The notes under the pieces are model-generated. The model did not search any database, had not been told where the DNA came from, and worked only from the letters and a program-made list of their open reading frames with translations. A stretch of DNA of 31,197 bases from an uncultured Oscillospiraceae bacterium (lineage in GTDB: Bacteria > Bacillota > Clostridia > Oscillospirales > Oscillospiraceae): positions 1-31,197 of the forward strand of contig CAJUPS010000032.1 of assembly GCA_910588045.1 (NCBI GenBank), in the 5' to 3' direction. Shown here piece by piece: positions 15,935 through 23,630 of this stretch; the stretch's first letter is position 1; every line of letters starts with the position of its first letter. The translations under genes were made by a program, and so were the position numbers.

Positions 15935-16179
15935 CGGAGCGCCGGTGCCGTAGGTGCCTGCTGGAGGAGTTCGACGAGGCGGCGTACATCCGGACCTTGA
16001 AGACTCACATCGAGGCGACGCCGGAGCGGGAGCGCACGCCCCCGGAGGAATACGACCGGCGGCTGGCGGCCTGCAAGGGCTGCGACCGGCTGGAGGCGGG
16101 GACGTGTACGGCCTGCGGATGTTATGTGGAGCTGCGGGCGGCGTCCAGACGCGGGCGCTGTCCGTACAAAAAATGGTAA
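15931..16179 (+). CDS. Small cysteine-rich protein, DUF6171-like, possible zinc binder
   Basis: An 82-residue protein begins with GTG at 15931, overlapping the abfA stop (GTGA), and ends 16 nt before araA. It has eight cysteines arranged CRRC (residues 6-9), CKGC, CTACGC and a final RCP, the pattern of a small zinc-ribbon-like protein. A charged helical stretch (AAYIRTLKTHIEATPERERT) separates the first two motifs. I associate this pattern with the uncharacterised family DUF6171 of Firmicutes, from memory. Tight coupling between an arabinosidase gene and araA argues that it is real and tied to arabinose metabolism, but no function is known. Confidence 0.8.
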   Translation: MTERRCRRCLLEEFDEAAYIRTLKTHIEATPERERTPPEEYDRRLAACKGCDRLEAGTCTACGCYVELRAASRRGRCPYKKW

Positions 16180-16195
16180 AAAGGAGAGGTTTCCT

Positions 16196-17668
16196 ATGGA
16201 TATGAGAGCAAAAGAGTTCTGGTTCGTGGTGGGCAGTCAGTTTTTGTACGGCCCCGAGGTGCTGGAGACCGTGGCCGGACGGGCCCAGGAGATGGCGGAG
16301 AAGCTCAGCAAGGTCCTGCCCTATCCCCTGGTCTACAAGGTGACCGCCAAGACCAACAAGGAGATCGCCGACGTGGTCAGGGAGGCCAACTACGACGACA
16401 ACTGCGCGGGCATCATCACATGGTGCCACACCTTCTCCCCCAGCAAGATGTGGATCAACGGCTTTGTGGACCTCCAGAAGCCCTACTGCCACTTCGCCAC
16501 CCAGTACAACCGGGAGATCCCCAACGAGGAGATCGACATGGACTTCATGAACCTCAACCAGGCCGCCCACGGCGACCGGGAGCACGGGTTCATCGGGGCC
16601 CGCCTGCGCCTGCCCCGGAAGATCATCGCCGGGTACTGGCAGGACGAGAAGGTGCAGAAGCGCATCGGGGATTGGATGAAGGCCGCCATCGGCGTGGCCG
16701 TGTCCAAGTCTATGAAGGTCATGCGCTTTGGCGACAACATGCGGGAGGTGGCCGTCACCGAGGGCGACAAGGTGGAGGTCCAGGCCAAGTTGGGCTGGCA
16801 GGTGAACACCTGGGCCGTGGGCGATCTGGTCAGGGAGATGAACGCCGTTTCCGAGGCGGAGATCGACGCGCTGATGGAGACCTACAAGGCCCAGTATGAC
16901 GTCGCCACCGACAAGCTCGACCACATCCGCTACCAGGCCCGGGAAGAGATCGCCATGAAGAGGATGCTGGACCGGGAGGGCTGTATGGCCTTCTCCAACA
17001 CCTTCCAGGACCTCTACGGCATGGAGCAGCTGCCCGGACTGGCCAGTCAGCACCTCATGAGCCAGGGCTACGGCTACGGCGGCGAGGGCGACTGGAAGGT
17101 CTCCGCCATGACCGCCATCATGAAGGCCATGGGCGAGGGCGGCAACGGGTGCTCCCTGTTCATGGAGGACTATACCTACCATCTGGTGGAGGGCCAGGAG
17201 TATTCCCTGGGGGCCCATATGCTGGAGGTCTGCCCCTGCTGCGCCGCCGGGAAGCCCCGGATCGAGACCCACCACCTGGGGATCGGCATGAACGAGAAGG
17301 ACCCCGCCCGCCTGGTCTTCGAGGGCAAGGAGGGCGACGCCATCGTGGTCAGCCTCATCGACATGGGCGGCCGCCTGCGGCTCATCTGCCAGGACATCCA
17401 CTGCGTGAAGCCCATTATGCCCATGCCCAACCTGCCCGTGGCCCGGGTCATGTGGCAGGCGGAGCCGGACCTCACCACCGGCGTGGAGTGCTGGATCACC
17501 GCCGGTGGGGCCCACCACACGGTGCTCTCCTATGACGTTACTGCCGAGCAGATGAAGGACTGGTGTACCATGCTGGGCATCGAGTTCGTCCATATCGGTA
17601 AGGACACCACCGTGGAGAGCCTGGAGAAGGAACTGTTCTACAACGACATTGCCTGGAAGCTGAAATAA
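16196..17668 (+). CDS. araA: L-arabinose isomerase
   Basis: AraA converts L-arabinose to L-ribulose with manganese. The 490-residue protein has family-typical length and motifs: MRAKEFWFVVGSQFLYG at the start, WCHTFSPSKMWI near residue 83, GYGYGGEGDWKVSAM near 290, FMEDYTYHL with a metal-site Glu near 325, EVCPCCAAGKPRIETHHLGIG with the catalytic His near 350, and AGGAHHTVLS with the second metal His near 440. The ATG at 16196 follows AAGGAG with a 9-nt spacer; in-frame upstream starts lie within the preceding gene. It is followed by a hairpin and then the GH93-like gene. Confidence 0.98.
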   Translation: MDMRAKEFWFVVGSQFLYGPEVLETVAGRAQEMAEKLSKVLPYPLVYKVTAKTNKEIADVVREANYDDNCAGIITWCHTFSPSKMWINGFVDLQKPYCHFATQYNREIPNEEIDMDFMNLNQAAHGDREHGFIGARLRLPRKIIAGYWQDEKVQKRIGDWMKAAIGVAVSKSMKVMRFGDNMREVAVTEGDKVEVQAKLGWQVNTWAVGDLVREMNAVSEAEIDALMETYKAQYDVATDKLDHIRYQAREEIAMKRMLDREGCMAFSNTFQDLYGMEQLPGLASQHLMSQGYGYGGEGDWKVSAMTAIMKAMGEGGNGCSLFMEDYTYHLVEGQEYSLGAHMLEVCPCCAAGKPRIETHHLGIGMNEKDPARLVFEGKEGDAIVVSLIDMGGRLRLICQDIHCVKPIMPMPNLPVARVMWQAEPDLTTGVECWITAGGAHHTVLSYDVTAEQMKDWCTMLGIEFVHIGKDTTVESLEKELFYNDIAWKLK

Positions 17669-17677
17669 TCGCCTGTA

Positions 17678-17701
17678 GGGGGCGGCCTCTGCGCCGCCCC
17701 C
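17678..17701 (+). repeat. Intercistronic hairpin after araA
   Basis: A perfect 9-bp stem, GGGGGCGGC (17678-17686) with GCCGCCCCC (17693-17701) and a 6-nt loop, lies 10 nt after the araA stop. No T tract follows, so an mRNA-stabilising or processing role is likelier than termination. Confidence 0.7.
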
Positions 17702-17725
17702 TGCTTGTGCAAGAAGGAGCGGAAT

Positions 17726-18895
17726 ATGGCGCTGAAACTGAAAAAGGAATACGCCGGGGTGGTCTACAGCCCCCGGCGGGAGGAGATCTACTCCAACGGC
17801 GGCGGGGTGCTCTACCCCCGGCCCGTGGAGCTGCACCACGCCGGGGAACAGAGCGGGCTGGTGCTGGCGGTATTTGACCACTACACCCTCAAGGAGCCCC
17901 CGGTGTTCCCCATCTACGCCAGCCGGGACCACGGCAGGACCTGGGAATTTTACAGCCAGGTGGAGGACACGAAAAACGGCCACGGGATGCGCTTTCAGCC
18001 CATGCTGCTGGAGCTGGACCGGGACGTGGCGGATCTGCCTGCGGGGACCCTGCTGCTGACGGGGAACTCCATCCCCCTGAGCTTCGAGACCACGGAGCTG
18101 CTGCTGTTTGTCAGCCGGGACCAGGGGAGGACCTGGGAGTACCGGTCCTCCATCTGCGCCGGAGGGCCGCCCATCGAGCGCAACTGGGAGGCGCTGGGGC
18201 CGGTGTGGGAGCCGTTTTTGTACCTGAACGCGGAGGGGGACCTGACGGTGGTTTACACCGACGAGCGTCCCCACGCGGACCGGCGGTTCAACCAGACCCT
18301 GGCCGTGGCGGTGTCCAAAGACGGCGGAAGGACCTGGGGGGAGCAGAGCATGGTCTGCGCCATCCCCGACGGGGAGCAGCGGCCGGGGATGGCCATCGTG
18401 ACGCGCCTGCCCAACGGGCGGTACTTCATGTGCTATGAGATCGTCTGCTTCGCCGCCCGGACGCCCCAGGGGGAGACGCCCACCTGCGACGTGTACTGCC
18501 GGTTCTCCGACGACGGCGTGGACTGGGGCGACCCGGAGGACTGGGGGAAGCGGATCGAGAGCGCGGACGGGATGTACCTGGGCAACATGCCCTACTGCCT
18601 GTGGGTGCCCCAGGGGGGCGAGAACGGGACCGTCATCGTCTCCGGCAAGCGGGACAGCGGCGCGCTGGGTCTGCGGGACCCGGGGGACTTCCTGGTCAAC
18701 TACAATCTGGGGGAGGGCCCCTGGGAGAAGGCGCCCATGCTGGTGAGCTACGACGCGCGGATCCACCAGGCGGGGTGGAGCATGGGGATGTGCACCGTGG
18801 AGGACGGGCAGAGGCTCTTGCAGCTGGCCCCCACCCAGTGCGACCCGGTGCTGCTGCAAATTTCTTATGGGATCGGGAACCTGGGAACAGTGTAA
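17726..18895 (+). CDS. GH93-like exo-arabinanase (sialidase-fold propeller)
   Basis: This 389-residue protein is a BNR-repeat/sialidase-type six-bladed propeller with three Asp-box-like repeats: SRDHGRTWE (near 66), SRDQGRTWE (near 130) and SKDGGRTWG (near 197). GH93 exo-1,5-alpha-L-arabinanases, which release arabinobiose, share this fold. The Fusarium enzyme Arb93A uses Glu170 and Glu242. Here Glu162 in WEPFLYLN and Glu238 in CYEIV are similarly spaced and are candidate acid and nucleophile. The arginine triad typical of sialidases is not obvious. Position between araA and araB favours an arabinan substrate. No signal peptide, so cytoplasmic. AAGGAG precedes the ATG at 17726. Confidence 0.72.
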   Translation: MALKLKKEYAGVVYSPRREEIYSNGGGVLYPRPVELHHAGEQSGLVLAVFDHYTLKEPPVFPIYASRDHGRTWEFYSQVEDTKNGHGMRFQPMLLELDRDVADLPAGTLLLTGNSIPLSFETTELLLFVSRDQGRTWEYRSSICAGGPPIERNWEALGPVWEPFLYLNAEGDLTVVYTDERPHADRRFNQTLAVAVSKDGGRTWGEQSMVCAIPDGEQRPGMAIVTRLPNGRYFMCYEIVCFAARTPQGETPTCDVYCRFSDDGVDWGDPEDWGKRIESADGMYLGNMPYCLWVPQGGENGTVIVSGKRDSGALGLRDPGDFLVNYNLGEGPWEKAPMLVSYDARIHQAGWSMGMCTVEDGQRLLQLAPTQCDPVLLQISYGIGNLGTV

Positions 18896-18931
18896 TTTTC
18901 CTGCAAATACATCACAACAAGGAGGACTGGC

Positions 18932-20506
18932 ATGGATTTCAAAAACACGGCGCTGGGAATCGAGTTCGGTTCCACGCGGATCAAGGCGGTTCTGATTGAC
19001 GAGAACCACAACCCGGTGGCCTCCGGCAGCTACGATTGGGAGAACCAGCTGGCGGACGGCATCTGGACCTACTCCATGGAGGAGGTCCACCGCGGACTCC
19101 AGACCTGCTACGCCCGTCTGGCGGAGAACGTCCGGGAGACCTGCGGGGAGGAGCTGACCGAGGTGGGGGCCATCGGCATCTCCGGCATGATGCACGGCTA
19201 CCTGCCCTTCGACAGGGACGGGCGGCAGCTGGCCGCCTTCCGCACCTGGCGCAACACCATCACCGGGGAGGCCGCCGGGCAGCTGACGGAGCGCTTCGGC
19301 TTCAACATCCCCCAGCGCTGGAGCGTGGCCCACCTCTACCAGGCGGTGCTCAACGGGGAGGAGCACCTGCCCCGGCTGGCCCATCTGACCACCCTGGCGG
19401 GTTACATCCACTGGCGGCTCACCGGGCGGAAGGTCATGGGCATCGGCGAGGCGGCGGGCATGTTCCCCATCGACAGCGAGGCGCTGGACTTCGACGGGGG
19501 CATGATCGAGAAGTTTGACGCGCTGATTGCCGAAAAGGGCTGCGCCTGGCGCTTCCGGGACGTGTTCCCCCAGGTGCTGGCGGCGGGGGAGGACGCGGGC
19601 TGCCTCACCGAGGAGGGCGCCCGGTTCCTGGACCCCTCCGGGAAGCTGAAAGCGGGCATCCCCCTGGCGCCGCCGGAGGGCGATGCGGGCACCGGCATGG
19701 CCGCCACCAACTCCGTCCGGGTCCACACCGGAAACGTCTCCGCCGGGACCAGCGACTTCGCCATGGTGGTGGTGGACAAGCCCCTGGGCGTCCACCGGGA
19801 GATCGATATGGTGACCACGCCGGACGGCGCGCCGGTGGCCATGGTCCACTGCAACAACTGCACCAGCGACATCAACGCCTGGGTGGATTTGTTCGCCGAG
19901 TTCGCGGAGGCGGTGGGGTCCGGCGTGAGCAAAAATGAGCTCTATCCTCTTCTGTTCCGGAAGGCCCTGGAGGGGGACCCGGACTGCGGCGGGCTGCTCA
20001 GTTACAACTATTTCTCCGGCGAGGGGGTCACGGATCTGGACGCCGGACGGCCCGTCTTCGCCCGGATGCCGGACAGCCGGTTCACCCTGGCCAACTTCAT
20101 GCGTACCCACCTGCTCTCCGCCCTGGCCACGCTGAAAATCGGCCTGGACATCCTCACCGGGGAGGAGAAGGTCCAAATCGACAAGCTCTACGGCCACGGG
20201 GGCTACTTCAAGACCCCTGGCGTGGGGCAGCGGATGTTGTCCGCCGCCGTGGGCGCGCCGGTGTCCGTGATGGAGACCGCCGGGGAGGGCGGGCCCTACG
20301 GGATGGCCCTGCTGGCGGCCTACCGGCTGCGCCGGGAGAGCGGCGAGACGCTGGCGGACTACCTGGAGAAAAAGGTCTTCGCCCGGGCCAGGGTGTCGGA
20401 TCTGGCGGCGGACGAGGGCGACCGGGCGGGCTTCGAGAAATTCCTGGCTCTCTACCGCCGGGCGCTGCCGGTGGAGCGGGCCGCCGTGGAGACGATGGAG
20501 GGATAA
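18932..20506 (+). CDS. araB: FGGY-family kinase, probable L-ribulokinase
   Basis: FGGY kinases phosphorylate sugars using ATP through two RNase H-like domains. The 524-residue protein has the N-terminal phosphate loop LGIEFGSTRIKAVLID, the substrate-side GISGMMHGYLPFD and FRTWRN segments, SAGTSDFAMV near residue 270, and a C-terminal ATP-binding GHGGYFKTPGVGQRMLSAA near 415. It is somewhat shorter than classical AraB (about 560) and belongs to a divergent branch, so the name rests on being between araA and araD. L-ribulose to L-ribulose-5-phosphate is the step otherwise missing from this operon. AAGGAGG precedes the ATG. A xylulokinase-like specificity cannot be excluded. Confidence 0.85.
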   Translation: MDFKNTALGIEFGSTRIKAVLIDENHNPVASGSYDWENQLADGIWTYSMEEVHRGLQTCYARLAENVRETCGEELTEVGAIGISGMMHGYLPFDRDGRQLAAFRTWRNTITGEAAGQLTERFGFNIPQRWSVAHLYQAVLNGEEHLPRLAHLTTLAGYIHWRLTGRKVMGIGEAAGMFPIDSEALDFDGGMIEKFDALIAEKGCAWRFRDVFPQVLAAGEDAGCLTEEGARFLDPSGKLKAGIPLAPPEGDAGTGMAATNSVRVHTGNVSAGTSDFAMVVVDKPLGVHREIDMVTTPDGAPVAMVHCNNCTSDINAWVDLFAEFAEAVGSGVSKNELYPLLFRKALEGDPDCGGLLSYNYFSGEGVTDLDAGRPVFARMPDSRFTLANFMRTHLLSALATLKIGLDILTGEEKVQIDKLYGHGGYFKTPGVGQRMLSAAVGAPVSVMETAGEGGPYGMALLAAYRLRRESGETLADYLEKKVFARARVSDLAADEGDRAGFEKFLALYRRALPVERAAVETMEG

Positions 20507-20510
20507 CGGG

Positions 20511-21215
20511 ATGCTGGAAGAACTGAAAAAGAGGGTCTACGAGGCCAACATGGAGCTGCCCCGGCGGAACCTGGTGACCTACACCTGGGGCAACGTCAGC
20601 GGCATCGACCGGGAAAAGGGGCTGTTTGTCATCAAGCCCTCCGGCGTGGAGTACGACGAGCTGAAACCGGAGGACCTGGTGGTCATGGACCTGGAGGGCA
20701 ACCAGGTGGAGGGGGAGCTGAATCCCTCCTCGGACACCAAAACCCACCTGGTGCTCTACAACGCCTTCCCCGCCATCGGGGGCATCGTCCACACCCACAG
20801 CCCCCACGCCGTGGCCTGGGCCCAGGCGGGCCGGGACATTCCGGCTTACGGCACCACCCACGCGGACTACTTCTACGGCCCCGTCCCCTGCGCCAGAAAT
20901 CTGACGCCCGAGGAGATCGAGGCGGACTACGAGACCAACACCGGCCACGTCATCGTGGAGACCTTCCGGACCCGGGGCATCGACCCCGCCCACGTGCCTG
21001 CGGTGATCTGCCGGAACCACGGCCCCTTCACCTGGGGCAAGGACGCCGCGCAGGCGGTGTACCACTCCGTGGTCCTGGAGGAGGTGGCGCGGATGGCCAT
21101 GTTCACCGAGGCGGTCAACCCGAAAGTTGGCCCCGCGCCCCAGTGCATCCAGGATAAGCACTTTATGCGCAAGCACGGCCCCAACGCCTACTACGGACAG
21201 GGAAAGAGGGCATGA
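20511..21215 (+). CDS. araD: L-ribulose-5-phosphate 4-epimerase
   Basis: AraD is a zinc-dependent class II aldolase-fold enzyme that makes D-xylulose-5-phosphate from L-ribulose-5-phosphate, delivering arabinose carbon to the pentose phosphate pathway. The 234-residue protein has the expected length and motifs: NLVTYTWGNVSGIDR near residue 20, KPSGVEYDEL near 43, zinc histidines in GIVHTHSPHAVAWAQAG (near 90), GTTHADYF (near 116), and CRNHGPFTWG (near 166). It starts 4 nt after the kinase stop behind GGAGGG and overlaps the GH27 gene by 4 bp (ATGA), so the three are translationally linked. Confidence 0.97.
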   Translation: MLEELKKRVYEANMELPRRNLVTYTWGNVSGIDREKGLFVIKPSGVEYDELKPEDLVVMDLEGNQVEGELNPSSDTKTHLVLYNAFPAIGGIVHTHSPHAVAWAQAGRDIPAYGTTHADYFYGPVPCARNLTPEEIEADYETNTGHVIVETFRTRGIDPAHVPAVICRNHGPFTWGKDAAQAVYHSVVLEEVARMAMFTEAVNPKVGPAPQCIQDKHFMRKHGPNAYYGQGKRA

Positions 21216-22498
21216 ATAAAAACGACTTTGCCCCCCGCCCACCCATGGGGTGGAACAGCTACGACTACTACGACACCACCGTCAATGAATCCCAGGTGTG
21301 CGCCAACGCCGCCGTCCTGGCGGAGAAACTGCGCCCCTTCGGCTGGGAGTACGTGGTGGTGGACATCCAGTGGTACGCCCACGGGGCGGGGTCCATGCGG
21401 GAGCAGTTTCAGTACATCCCCTTCGGCGGGGTGGAGTTGGACGGCTTCTCACGACTCCTGCCGGACCCGGAGCGGTTTCCCTCCTCCGCCGGAGGAAAGG
21501 GCTTCGGCCCGCTGGCGGAGTACGTCCACAGCCTGGGGCTGAAATTCGGCATCCACATCATGCGGGGCATCCCACGGGCCGCCGCCCACCGCCACACCCC
21601 GGTCAAGGGATGCAGGCTGACGGCGGACATGGTGGCGGACCCCTCCTCCGTGTGCCGCTGGAACCCGGATATGTACGGCGTGCGGGACTGCGAGGCCGGG
21701 CAGGTGTACTACGACTCCCTGCTGGAGCTGTACGCCTCCTGGGGGGTGGACTTCATCAAATGCGACGACATCTGCAATACCAACAACCAGAGCGCTTACG
21801 GCGAGGGGAACTACGCCGGGCGGCATGAAATCGAGATGCTTGCCCGGGCCATCGAGAAGCAGGGGCGGCCCATCGTCCTGTCCCTGTCCCCCGGTCCGGC
21901 GCTGATCGAGCGGTCCTGGCACTACAAGAAGTACGCCAACATGTGGCGCATCACCGACGACCTCTGGGACAAGTGGCCGGATGTGAAGGCCATGTTCGCC
22001 CGCTGCGAGCTGTGGCAGGACCACGTGGAGGCCGGGTGCTACCCGGACTGCGACATGCTGCCCCTGGGGCAGCTGGGGAGCGGATTCGGGCACGGGGCGT
22101 GGAGCTGCCGCCTGACCCGGGAGGAGCAGCGGACCATGGTGACGCTGTGGTGCCTGTTCGGGTCCCCGCTGATGGTGGGGGCGGAGCTGACGGAGCTGGA
22201 CGACTGGACCCTGTCCCTTCTGACCAACCGGGAGGTGCTGGCCATGCTCCCGGCCCGGCCCCGGCAGCTGCGGTGCACGGAGGAGGAGGCCGTCTGGACG
22301 GCGGGGGACGGGACCTATCTGGCCCTGTTCAACCTCGCGGACAGTCTGCGGACGGTGTCCGTCTCTGAATCGGAGTGCAGCGGCCTCTCCCGGGGCGGGA
22401 CGGAGCTATGGACCGGGAAGGAGGCCCCGGTGGCGGCGGGGCGGCTGGCTGTGACCCTGGGCGAGCATAGCTGCGCGGTGTACCGGATGAAGCAATAA
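21212..22498 (+). CDS. GH27 enzyme, probable beta-L-arabinopyranosidase
   Basis: GH27 contains alpha-galactosidases and a few beta-L-arabinopyranosidases. This 428-residue protein opens with RPPMGWNSYDYY, has its nucleophile Asp185 in DFIKCDDIC and a candidate acid/base Asp in WRITDDLWD near 250, then a C-terminal beta-sandwich. In alpha-galactosidases the beta2-strand motif is V/I-DDxW, whose second Asp contacts galactose. Here it is Asp51-Ile52 in VVVDIQWY. An Ile at this position is reported for the Streptomyces avermitilis beta-L-arabinopyranosidase (its Ile99). Substrates lacking the C6 hydroxymethyl would fit. It is the last gene of the arabinose operon, overlapping araD, which supports the assignment. 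No signal peptide; cytoplasmic. Confidence 0.82.
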   Translation: MNKNDFAPRPPMGWNSYDYYDTTVNESQVCANAAVLAEKLRPFGWEYVVVDIQWYAHGAGSMREQFQYIPFGGVELDGFSRLLPDPERFPSSAGGKGFGPLAEYVHSLGLKFGIHIMRGIPRAAAHRHTPVKGCRLTADMVADPSSVCRWNPDMYGVRDCEAGQVYYDSLLELYASWGVDFIKCDDICNTNNQSAYGEGNYAGRHEIEMLARAIEKQGRPIVLSLSPGPALIERSWHYKKYANMWRITDDLWDKWPDVKAMFARCELWQDHVEAGCYPDCDMLPLGQLGSGFGHGAWSCRLTREEQRTMVTLWCLFGSPLMVGAELTELDDWTLSLLTNREVLAMLPARPRQLRCTEEEAVWTAGDGTYLALFNLADSLRTVSVSESECSGLSRGGTELWTGKEAPVAAGRLAVTLGEHSCAVYRMKQ

Positions 22499-22502
22499 AA
22501 GC

Positions 22503-22543
22503 GCCAGGGGCGCGGAGATTTTCTCCGTGCCCCTGGCATTTCT
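22503..22543 (+). terminator. Intrinsic terminator of the arabinose operon, bidirectional
   Basis: A 16-bp stem with one G-T pair (22503-22518 with 22522-22537) and a TTT loop is followed by ATTTCTTTC on the plus strand. On the minus strand the stem is followed by GCTTTTATT, so it can also end transcription of the acyl carrier protein gene. Confidence 0.88.
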
Positions 22544-22558
22544 TTCATCAAAAAAGGG

Positions 22559-22786
22559 TTATTCATCCTCCAGCCGCTGCACCAGGGCGAGGATGGCCTC
22601 AGCGGAGTTGAAGTTCTCGGGAACCAGGTCCTCCGCGCCGATGGAGATGTCGTATGCCTCGTTGAGCGCACCTACCAGCATGACGATACTCAGCGAGTCC
22701 AGGATCCCGTCGTCGATCAGGTGCTCCTGGCCCTCGAAGTCCACGCCGGGACAGTTCTCCTCCAGAATTTCCAACAGTTCGTCCAT
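22559..22786 (-). CDS. Stand-alone acyl carrier protein
   Basis: This 75-residue acidic protein is a four-helix carrier domain. The phosphopantetheine attachment Ser31 lies in DDGILDSLSIVMLVGALNE, and the rest fits the fold (FDISI-like AYDISIGAEDLVPENFNSAEAI). The DSL/LDS context, with VD-F and I-DDG spacing, is closer to carrier proteins of small acyl-transfer or D-alanylation-like pathways than to a fatty-acid AcpP with its usual ADSLDTVE sequence, but no ligase, synthase or acyltransferase is adjacent. The ATG at 22786 follows AAGGAG. It lies 240 bp downstream of recR on the same strand, behind a cluster of hairpins. Confidence 0.86.
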   Translation of the reverse strand: MDELLEILEENCPGVDFEGQEHLIDDGILDSLSIVMLVGALNEAYDISIGAEDLVPENFNSAEAILALVQRLEDE

Positions 22787-22855
22787 ATTGTTTTTCTCCT
22801 TATTTATAATAGTTTTCACATGCGAAGCAAGATCTGACGGGAACTCCCGGCGCTG

Positions 22856-22877
22856 TTTGACGCCCTTGGGCGTCAAA
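22856..22877 (-). repeat. 22-bp perfect palindrome in the acp leader
   Basis: TTTGACGCCC, a 2-nt centre and GGGCGTCAAA form a perfect 10-bp stem. It lies between the recR-side hairpin array and the acyl carrier protein gene. No T tract follows in either direction. Confidence 0.7.
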
Positions 22878-22951
22878 TGCGCTTAAAGCCGCGCGCAGTT
22901 TGGGACGGTTCTCTCTGTAAGATTTTTTTCGGGCGCGGCTTTTGAAGGATT

Positions 22952-23014
22952 CCGCCCTCTGCGGAGGGCGGCCAGAGGCTCTGCCTCTGGACTCCGCCAC
23001 CTTTGAAAAGGTGG
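22952..23014 (-). repeat. Array of three consecutive perfect hairpins downstream of recR
   Basis: Within 63 bp lie CCGCCCTC/GAGGGCGG (22952-22971), CCAGAGGC/GCCTCTGG (22972-22990) and CCACCTTT/AAAGGTGG (22997-23014), each with a 2-4-nt loop. The first two abut directly. The arrangement suggests an intergenic repeat unit rather than a single terminator. The rest of 22787-23026 holds no recognisable gene. Confidence 0.72.
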
Positions 23015-23026
23015 ACGAAACTTTTA

Positions 23027-23626
23027 TTACAGCTCCCTGCGGTCCTCCAGGGCGTGCATGAGCGTGGCGTCGTCGGCAAATTCCAGGTGCCCCCCCACGG
23101 GGATGCCGTAGGCCAGCCGGGTGACCCTCACGCCGAAGGGCCGCAGCAGCCGCGCGATATACATCGCCGTGGCCTCGCCCTCGGTGTCGGGGTTGGTGGC
23201 CATGATGACCTCCTGGATGTCCCCCTTGGCCACCCGCTCCACCAGGGATTTGATCTGTAGATCGTCGGGGCCCACGTGGTTCATGGGGGAGATCACGCCG
23301 TGGAGCACGTGGTAGCTCCCGTGGTACTCCCGGGCCCGCTCGATGGCCGCTACGTCCCGGGGGTCCGACACCACGCAGATGACGGACAGCTCCCGCCTGG
23401 GGGAGGCGCAGATGGGGCAGAGTCCTCCGGCGGTGAGGTTCTGGCAGACCGGGCAGCAGGTGACGTTCTGCTTGGCGTCCACAATGGCGTCGGCGAAGCT
23501 CTGGGCCTCCTCGTCCGTCAGGCTCAGGATGTGGAAAGCCAGCCGCTGGGCGGACTTGCCTCCGATCCCCGGCAGTCGGGCAAACTGCTCCACCAGCCGC
23601 TCCAGCGGTGCGGGAAAATGTTCCAT
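23027..23626 (-). CDS. recR: Recombination mediator protein RecR
   Basis: RecR acts with RecO/RecF to load RecA on gapped DNA. The 199-residue protein has the standard order: a helix-hairpin-helix start (LVEQFARLPGIGGKSAQRLAFHIL), a four-cysteine zinc finger (CCPVCQNLTAGGLCPIC, residues near 57-73), a Toprim domain (VICVVSDPRDVAAIERAREYHG, then ATNPDTEGEATAMYIA) and a terminal GIPVGGHLEFADDATLMHAL. Firmicutes recR usually follows dnaX and a YbaB gene; here it follows rpe by 4 nt on the same strand, an unusual partner. Confidence 0.97.
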   Translation of the reverse strand: MEHFPAPLERLVEQFARLPGIGGKSAQRLAFHILSLTDEEAQSFADAIVDAKQNVTCCPVCQNLTAGGLCPICASPRRELSVICVVSDPRDVAAIERAREYHGSYHVLHGVISPMNHVGPDDLQIKSLVERVAKGDIQEVIMATNPDTEGEATAMYIARLLRPFGVRVTRLAYGIPVGGHLEFADDATLMHALEDRREL

Positions 23627-23630
23627 GGCG

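Noticed and set aside
12890..20197. A 7.3-kb open frame on the minus strand that could encode a 2435-residue protein
   Set aside because: It is antisense to seven well-identified genes. Its composition (Val, Gly, His, Pro and Arg in low-complexity strings) is what GC-rich third positions produce on the opposite strand, and no domain is recognisable.
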